The notes under the pieces were generated by a model, which was not told where the DNA came from, ran no database searches, and worked only from the letters and a program-made list of their open reading frames with translations. A DNA stretch of 60,000 nucleotides, taken from Membranipora membranacea. Its lineage: Eukaryota; Bryozoa; Gymnolaemata; Cheilostomatida; Membraniporidae. Location of the stretch: the NCBI GenBank assembly GCA_914767715.1, contig OU612067.1, positions 4,094,001 through 4,154,000 of the forward strand. Reading direction: 5' to 3'. Below are positions 45,343 to 60,000 of this stretch, piece after piece. The stretch's first letter is position 1, and every line of letters starts with the position of its first letter. A program made the position numbers and the translations under genes.

Positions 45343-45525
45343 ATGGAGAACCTGTGTATTTTCAAAACCTGCTTCTTCCTAGTTTTTCTTCTGGGTTTGT
45401 TCACCCCTGTGTCAGCTTTTGATGGTGGAGATGCAGCAGCACTAGTTCTTGGACTTTTAATTGGAATTGTAGGCATATTTGCATGCCTAGGCTGCTATGC
45501 TAGAAGGAAAGCAGGGCAAATGTAG
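45343..45525 (+). CDS. SMIM30: SMIM30-like small integral membrane protein
   Basis: A single-exon 60-residue protein. Residues about 7-25 form a hydrophobic signal-like segment ending VSAFDGGD. A second hydrophobic segment (ALVLGLLIGIVGIFACLG) is the membrane span, followed by a short basic tail YARRKAGQM. The GGDA-ALxLG core, the ACLG-YARK/R turn and the exact C-terminal GQM match the vertebrate micropeptide SMIM30 in order and length (59 aa in human). The human protein is an ER/membrane micropeptide. The ATG is preceded by caaa, a good context. Its 3' UTR probably spans 45526 to about 46170. Confidence 0.88.
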   Translation: MENLCIFKTCFFLVFLLGLFTPVSAFDGGDAAALVLGLLIGIVGIFACLGCYARRKAGQM

Positions 45526-48500
45526 CACCAGCCACACCTCCTTTTATAAAGTTCTCCAGGATAATGGGAAAGCCAATTGAACTACAGTACAGAACACAGA
45601 GACACTCATAAGTTAATCTATTTATCTACCTTCATTTATCTTCCATCAACATTCTATGTTATCCAACTTCATCAATCAGTGAACCAGTGATTTGACAGCA
45701 GCAGTATAATCAACCAAATACTCTTGTCATTGAACAACCACCACAAACTGATGACTCCAAAGACAATCTTGAGTAATGCAACAATGGTATTTTCTGTCAC
45801 ATTATGACACTGTGCTACATCTGTCAAGATCAAGACCTCAACAATGAAACTGTCCAAAAGTGATACATCTGCGAATAGCTACAACAAAGAAATTATAAAC
45901 TACTTGACTCACTCTGGCACTGTCAACATCCTCGGGCGTAGCTTGTCACATCAGGAGACAGCTCAAAGATATCCTCAACTTATCCCCAGATCATCAGTCA
46001 AATCAATGCAGAGTTCTTCTTTCCAAGCTGCATAATTTCAACGTCATGGTTTCATCATCATCTAGATTATACTATACGCTTTATAATTGTTGCTATGCCT
46101 ATGCTCATTCTTGAAACATGGTAAAGGCATAAGAGTATTAAATTCTTCATCAAGATTTTAGACATAATAAAAATCATATAAACATTATCGAAGCGCTCAT
46201 TTTATCCTTAGTTTTGTATTGTAATCATCCAAGAAGTGCAACTGGATGTGTCCACATCAACGATTAAATTTTGACTAGCTTCAGCTTTTGTGTGATGAAG
46301 CGGGCCTCATGTTATGTGGTCTTTGCCGATATAAGAGCATAATCATCTCTCAAAGTTTATTATCAATGCTTTTCCAGTGATGTGGATATTTTCAGAAATG
46401 CATTGCAAAAAATATTGGCTTGGGCGCAGAACCAACTACCTGCTTATGGCATCATGCAACAAAATACTGCTATCCTAGTTACCAATAAACAGCATGACTG
46501 TATATTTAAAGTGCATTTATTTACCACAAAAGAATGGTGACTTTATTTCACACAAATAGGGGTCATTCAATATGGGTGAATTGGTGAGGTTGCTTTCTTA
46601 TACCACATCAACTTTTGACTATTAAAATTCACATGCGATGAAGTTATCACTGTGCGTCTATTGTATCTTGCCTGAGAAATCTACAAAATAAGATAACAAC
46701 AACCTGTTATCAAACCAAATCTGTACCCGATTAAACAAAGACGCTGATTTTTCACAGTCACAATCATGCAAAGACAAGCACTAGAAAGCTAGACCTTCCT
46801 TAAAATCTGTAATTTGCAGGTTTTGGTACTAAGAAGAGGCCTGACAGTTTAAAAACTAGTAGTGTCTTCTTTTATTCGTCACGCTACCCTCAACTACCAA
46901 GGGTCTTGATCATGTCAACTGGCCTGTAAATATCCGGTTGCCATATATATTCCTTTCAAAATTAGTTTGGATTGTGATTTGTTACAACATTATTAAAACC
47001 AAAACACTGTGTGATGATCATGTAAGTCTGATCAGTGGCCAGTGTCACATCGGATACCTTACCTAGAACAAGTTTGCTCCCTCTGTGGTGGCAGAATGAT
47101 ATTGCAAAAGTCAGCAAATTGATATACAGCTTTCAAAACATGCATGCCTCTGTATCCAAAAGTTGGCTTTAGATTTGCAATAATTTTAACCATTTTTTTT
47201 AAATCTTTTGCAGTGTCTTTCATAGGGTTATCTTCTCTATAGACAAGAGAGGACAATTTTTTACTGAAAAATGATAATAATTTTCACTGCAGTCTTGAAG
47301 GAATTCAATGAACCATGTGACCAAGATGTGTGTGAGATGATCTAGAAAGCTTGTTAAGAGCTGAATATTGTCCAAAACTGCTGTGAGAGGTTTGAGGTTA
47401 AACGTTCATGAGTTAATATTATCTATAACTCATCGTCCGCTTGTAAACCAGTTTTATTCTGCGGTGATGTTACTTGTTAGAGACTGTATTAATATTAGAT
47501 TTATATTAAAAAATGTGTAAAATGAGAGTATGTGGTTCAGTGCTGCTCTTCCCATAACCAACTTGTTAAAACCGAGCTCTGCAATCATTATCGTAACATG
47601 AACCATATAACAACTGTAAGCAACCTGCGGCCTTTTTGTCAGATTTAGCCTAATGGGTGATCTTTAGCGGCCTCAGTGTGGCCTTATGTATGTACAAACG
47701 ATTACACATTCATTTTGTTTTGTGGGTGTCCGCGTGTGCATTGCCCTCTGTAAACACATGTACACAGCCTGTACCTAACCACATCCCATCATCATGAGGT
47801 AACCTGACTTCTCAAACTTAGATTAGATATTTCTATAGAGCTGATGTGAGTTAAAAAAGCTGATGATTCTTGCAACATAAATCAACTTAAATCGTTCTAA
47901 GTTAGTGCGTGAAAAATATGTTGTGGCCTTCTGGGTTAAGCCTGCATAAAATAGGGCATTTTTAGAATAAAAGGTTGCCCACCCTTACCATCAAGAATTA
48001 CGAAAAGAAGAAAATTTTACAGACGAAAACAATTTGTTGTTTTACAGCACATTGATTACAACAACAATCAACATTTTTATTATCATATACCAATGAAATC
48101 TCATTTCTCTTATTCCTTATTCAATTGATATTCAATGAGCGATAATTTATTATTAGCTTGGAATTTATATCGGCAATGCATCAATTGGTCTTGAAGATGA
48201 CTAGTGCCACTGCTATACAACATGCAGCTGCCAGCCTGGCAAGTCACGTGCTTGTTCCTAACTTAAAAACGACATTATTTCTACAATCCTCCTGGTACTG
48301 GCTTCATTCTATGGATCCTTGTTGCTTGATGAAGTCTCAAGAGAGATTGTAAGATTGTAAGTTATGGTTCTGTGTTTGCCCTCTGATGTGAGCTTAGACG
48401 GTATGTCTAATGCATATACATGTTGAAAATTGAGCCTGTATAGAAGGAATTGCACACCAATATTAAAGTATCAATTAACGGTATCAAGGAAGTACAGCTG

Positions 48501-50175
48501 AATGTACCGCCCAACAAATTCCTCCAAGGTAAGAAGATAGGTAGTTTTTTTCATAGTTTCAATTTTCATATTTTTTAATGGCACAAAGAATATCAGATGG
48601 TACATTCAATGAGCATAACAATAATGAACATAACATTATATCGCTGTATGAAATAAGCAACCTTATTTTGATAGACATCGAATTCGAACGGATAAACATT
48701 TAAAAGAAACAATAATGTACGTATAATAACAAAATATGTAAAACTGGATTTGTGAATACTGGAAGCGTCATCTCCAGTTTTGAATCACAAACCAGTGAAA
48801 CCAGCTCAATGATGTCTAACTAGAAGACAGTAGTTGATAATATTAATAACACTGGAACTTTACAATGCCAAATTTCCATGAAATTAAACCTGATCAAAAC
48901 CGGATTTATTTATACATGGTAAGAGTTGTATTCCCTTGTAACAGCAGTGTCTATTTACAAAAAATAGGGCATTGTGGGGCAAACACATATCACGTGATCA
49001 GCTTTGGAGGGTTCATCAAGGTCGCCTGGTGAATCACCAGTTCAGGCAAGTCGTGCCTCGTGTTTCGTGTCTGAGTCCCTGCTTATTTATGTGTAGGGAT
49101 GTCAGGGAGGCACACGGAATTATCAGCGCAGTGAGACAAGTTCATATAGAAACATTCTAACATTAAAGAAATATTGTGGTGCTTTCAACTGGTGAGTAAT
49201 GACTATCACTAGCTAGACTTGGGTTACTTATTTTGATATCAACTTGACAACTTCAACATTATTTATTATAATTATTTATTATTATATATGTATGTAATAT
49301 AATAATAACTATATACACATTATAAATTAGGATAGTGTTCATTCATAGACAAAAGTTTGGGTGGCCAACTACTGTTTTATTGTTATTCCTGCTCCTAACC
49401 CTCAGTTTCTACTGTACTGGTGAGCAAAAGAAAGTTGAGAGGCTCTGTCTGCAGTGTCTGTGCATGTATTGGATATCCTATATATATATATATGTATGTA
49501 TGCATATTGCATAGTTATAGTAGGTCAGGTAAGAGGAGGATATGTGTATAGTATAGTATTGTAGTTCTAGTTATGTATGTATTGTATGATGTAGTATAGA
49601 TAGTAGGTAGTTAAAAGAATCAATGGACATGTCACGACATGGTCAACTATACTTACTATGGAACTGTAAGACAAAACGTATTGACAACAGTCTCCGCAAC
49701 AAGACCATCCTAACTAGCTGATAGTTAACTTCATTGTTGGGCTGTAGATGCTTCCTATAATGATAAAGGGTTGGTTCCGAGTCTCGGCCAGCCATACATG
49801 AGTAGAGATTTCTTAACAACAAGGCACCAAGTTGCCAATAAACAAACAGTCCAATGATTCGTTCATCAGACTCAGAGGAAGCGAATTGTCAGTCTTATTT
49901 GAGTGACGCAGTCGTAGTATTGTGTGCATAGCTTCCTTCTCTTCTGCCTGTTCCATCAGAGCAACATAATAAGTTGTATAACTGTGCTAAAACATGTAGC
50001 CCCCACCAATTACATGTCATTTTATCATTCGCGTTGATTTTTGCAGACTAGTACTGTTGATGTCAATCATTGTGCAACAGGTATAGCCACAGAGAAACTG
50101 ATTATCTTACAAGACTGCTGAGCAATCTAGCATCGTTACTCTACTACATCAGCAGTTATCTGACTTAGCACATTG
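45526..50175. other. SMIM30 3' region, intergenic DNA and NLK upstream region
   Basis: No further coding exon can be supported. Short frames at 45844, 47059, 48158 and 48972 lack features. The NLK 5' UTR and promoter should lie toward the right end; a (TA)n run is present near 49480. Confidence 0.4.
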
Positions 50176-56642
<6,467 letters not shown>

Positions 56643-59600
56643 GTGAGCAATAATATCGTGTATGTCTGACTTGTGTAAGTCATCCTATGGCAAGTGCGCA
56701 AAGTTATGGTTCGTCACCATATTGCACAAGAAACTCACTGTCAATGATTGATGAGGACTGAGGGGTATGCTAGGCAGTGCTATCGTTCTGAAGTCTATTC
56801 TAAAACCTGATTCATTGGAAACGTACCAGGGTTTTCAGGTGTATTAAATTCATGGAAAGTTGGTCAAACCCCAATCTGTCAGGATTCCATGTATTTATAG
56901 CTGTACCAGTAAAAAATGAAATTTATTTAAAACTTCCAGTACCACTTACTTAATTATTTCTTAGAATTAGCGTTTCCATGTCACAAACAAGACTGGATGA
57001 GGTATTTCTAAAAGCCTAAGTTATTCTAGGAAAGGCTCTTACTAAGGGCATTGCTCCTTTCATAAAATCTAGGATTGTAATATTGAGCCTACCTCTTATC
57101 TATAAGGCTGTTCACTATGAATCTTGTGTAAGAAATCTAGGCGTGCATGGAAACTAGCAGTCCAATCCATGCAATCAAAGCTCACTGACACGTTGGTCAC
57201 TTCACTACTGGTGCGCCGCCGCACTGTGCTACAAAGTTAACCATGTGAGAGAGACTGGTGTGATGCAACTGCTGCATCTGATAGTATGACGATTCAATGT
57301 ATCAAACATTAGCACTGCTCCGCATGTAGGCTGAAATTACAGGCTGCATAACGATGTCCACGACTTGTCATCTATCGCTATGACAGCCACATTTATACAA
57401 CATAAAAACTGGAGATTTTCAACTGTGTCTTTCACTGAAATGTACAAAGTTAACCATGTGAGAGAGACTGGTGTGATGCAACTGCTGCATCTGATAGTAT
57501 GACGATTCAATGTATCAAACATTAGCACTGCTCTGCATGTAGGCTGAAATTACAGGCTGCATAACGATGTCCACGACTTGTCATCTATCGCTATGACAGC
57601 CACATTTATACAACATAAAAACTGGAGATTTTCAACTGTGTCTTTCACTGAAATGTAGACATGGAGTATTTGGTTAGTCTAATGATCTGAAAAGTCCTAT
57701 GATGATATAATCGTTTTGATAACAGCACATCATGGTAATGTGCTTCACTGAGGAAAGAAGTTCCCCCTTTTGATGATATTCGTGGAAGAGACAGTTCCAA
57801 ATTATATCTGGGTACATAAATCAGTGATATAGATAAGCCTGTTCTCACTCCCTTTCAGGGTTGATGGACTCTGGCCAAAACTGTGAAATGATTAGACACA
57901 TAAATAGTGTTTTAATATCAGCTGATGGCTTGCAGCCAGCGCTAAATTCATTTGGTTTTTGTGGTAGGTGATATCAAGCTAGGGCCTGCCAATAAGTAGA
58001 CTTCAGTCACTCCTTTAATTCATAGATTTCTCTAAGCTGATTCTACTCTGACCTGCACCCAGTAAATTAAGATAATTATTGACACACAAAGAAAATTTCC
58101 TTGTTACATGTTTGAGACAAAGAGCTGCAACATAAATACACAGCTTGACCTATTACTAAACTCGATCAGGATCAGCCTGGTGTGTATCAGTGTGACACAC
58201 AATCATCGTTATTGTTTACAGCTGTCCATTCATTCATAGAGAAAGTCAATAGTGTTGTTGTGTGTCCCTGTTTTCCAAAATGGTTTAACATGCTACATGC
58301 AGAGAAGCACTAGTCTGAAGTGCAACCTCAAGTAACTGAAGATCTCAGGGTCACGGAAAGGTCTGAAAATTGAATTACGACATACCAACAACATGTTTTT
58401 CATCAGACGATTCAAGAGGATTTCAAACATTGATTTGCTCCAAGCTTGCTGTTAAAGATCATGCTAAGTGTACCAAGAGTGTTTACGAAACAAACACGGA
58501 TTTCTCAAGTTTGATTTTTTGCACTCTGACCACCTGAGAATTAGACTTATTTGATGAAATGCTGTGCCAGGCTGGCTAATAATTATGACCTTATTGAACC
58601 TGGCTCAATCCGAAACCAGGGATCTAAACTCTGCTGTACTCATACCGTCATCTAGCACTGCTAAGCAGCAGCAGCAGCACTGTATATCACAACCTGTATA
58701 CTGGTCTAAACGCCAGTCGATCAGCTGATAAACCACCATGAAGCTTAAGCTATCATCTTAGGCCATCTATGCATGCTGAGATAACCCCATGACATACTTG
58801 TAAGTTGAAGGTATGGTAATATGGTTATGATGATGAGATTTGAGTGCGGGTGCCTGGGTTTGATTGATAAGTCTCCAATAATGAGTCTGGTTAGTGACAC
58901 AGTGGTGCCCCATCGACTGCCTCAAGGCTCAAAGTCGACTTTAAGCTCTTTGTTACAGAATTCTCCGCTAGTGATTTCTAGGTGTAATGATGAAATCATC
59001 AGATATAGTTGCATAGTTTACTCAATATCTGTCACACTTTGTCAATAATTGGAGACAAAGTGGTCATGATCCCGAAGCTAGAATGACGCAATCTAAAAAA
59101 ACATTTTGACCATTACATATAAAATAACTGTTCCATGAAACCCTGAAAGTGCAAGCTAATGCCTAATCGCAATAATGCATTGCCACATTAAGGGCATTAC
59201 AGATTCTCTGAATGCAAGTTTGTGGTTGAGTCCAGGGACTGAAAAAGGTCTCAGGTTTTTTTTTGCTTCCCATCCTTATGGCGTCTCTCAGCTTTTTGTC
59301 AATTAAATTTTTTGCGCTAAAAAGAAACTCCTCCCATCTCTTATTGGTTATAAATGAGGTAAAAAAGTAAAGACCTTGGCAAATGAAAACTTCTCCTGAA
59401 CTTTTTATCCCATGATGACCTGCGGGAAAACTTCTACACAATCCACAGTATTTTCCTGGCAAAAACTGTATCAATGGTTTCCCGTCAGTTCTAAATTTAG
59501 CTGCAGTTATGTTTTGTGATATTGTTTATTGGTGTTAGATAACTTATCATGAGATATTGCCAAACAACAACAGTATTGAGCTGAGATAAACATGTTTAAA

Positions 59601-60000
59601 AGTTTGATAGTTCCAGGTCACCAAACCTCCATCATAATAATAACAACGTCCTGACATAACCAAGTGCTTCTCGGTGAGGCCTGCTGGGGTCATTACTTTG
59701 TGTTTTCTTAAAAGGCTTATTGACCTGCAGGTGTGTTTAGTTGTCCTAAGGTACCCCCCAGTACGATCTAATAATGATGGGGGTAGTGAGGTGCGCAGGG
59801 GGTACTGACCGTAGATAAACCGGGAGGGTGTTAGTATCGTGTTAGGACTACACCCGGGCTAATCACACTCTGACTCTGATAGGGTAAATTAGCCTTGTGC
59901 CTTATCTCAGCTTACATACTCAGTCCAGTGTGCTCAGTTCCGACGATTGTTGAACAGACTCTGTCAGTGATATCATTTTCATGGTGTTAGATTTACTAAT
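56643..60000 (+). other. NLK intron 6 (at least 3.3 kb)
   Basis: Starts with the GTGAGC donor. No sequence encoding the next conserved NLK block (normally an LDLITDLLGTPS-like stretch) was found. Contents are non-coding apart from the tandem duplication at 57230-57657. Confidence 0.7.
57230..57657. repeat. 213-bp tandem duplication in NLK intron
   Basis: The unit from acaaagttaaccatgtgagag to ctttcactgaaatgt occurs twice in a row with a period of 213 bases and one visible substitution (ctccgcatg / ctctgcatg). It is a very recent duplication. Confidence 0.92.

Overview
The window is eukaryotic and animal. Three intron-containing or single-exon host genes have clear metazoan orthologues: snurportin-1 (minus strand, 10 exons, 39304-44136), SMIM30 (plus, 45343-45525) and the 5' two thirds of Nemo-like kinase NLK (plus, 50176-56642, running off the window). 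The DNA is AT-rich, introns obey GT-AG and range from about 100 bp to several kb, and the space between genes is full of transposon debris. The mix (a Ngaro/DIRS-type retroelement, tRNA-derived SINEs, LINE fossils, foldback MITEs) would fit a non-vertebrate animal such as a sponge or cnidarian, but the species cannot be fixed from the sequence.

Layout. 1-5.3 kb: diverged duplicated repeats, a SINE, a small MADQ-family ORF and a palindromic MITE with a (TAATG)n core. 5.35-16.67 kb: three tandem copies of an 824-bp unit; the third copy is split by an 8.86-kb insertion. The insertion is a tyrosine-recombinase (YR) retrotransposon with SGNH hydrolase, a small basic ORF, Gag-like zinc-finger protein, RT-RNase H and YR. 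It is unusual because its 3' 1.96 kb (end of RT, all of YR, 3' non-coding DNA) is repeated in inverted orientation at its left side. 16.7-23.6 kb: no recognisable gene. 23.7-27.1 kb: LINE fossils and a hAT transposase fossil. 27.1-33.7 kb: no gene; a CGACGTT-motif cluster, a tRNA-derived SINE and a 1-kb 10-bp minisatellite. 33.8-39.3 kb: two more MADQ-family ORFs inside paralogous segments, and three inverted-repeat elements. 39.3-56.6 kb: the host genes. 56.6-60 kb: NLK intron.

Most interesting system. In the YR element none of the five internal reading frames has an ATG before its conserved domain. Each begins directly after a pyrimidine-tract/AG splice-acceptor-like sequence. A short ATG exon with a perfect GTAAGT donor lies upstream (9066-9083) and is in phase with the SGNH frame. 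Three of the frames (SGNH, Gag, YR) are followed by hairpins that share the loop GGTCCTAATC. This suggests one element-wide scheme for mRNA processing or expression. A second candidate is the MADQ family: three dispersed genes for 61-65-residue proteins with conserved ends and a variable middle.
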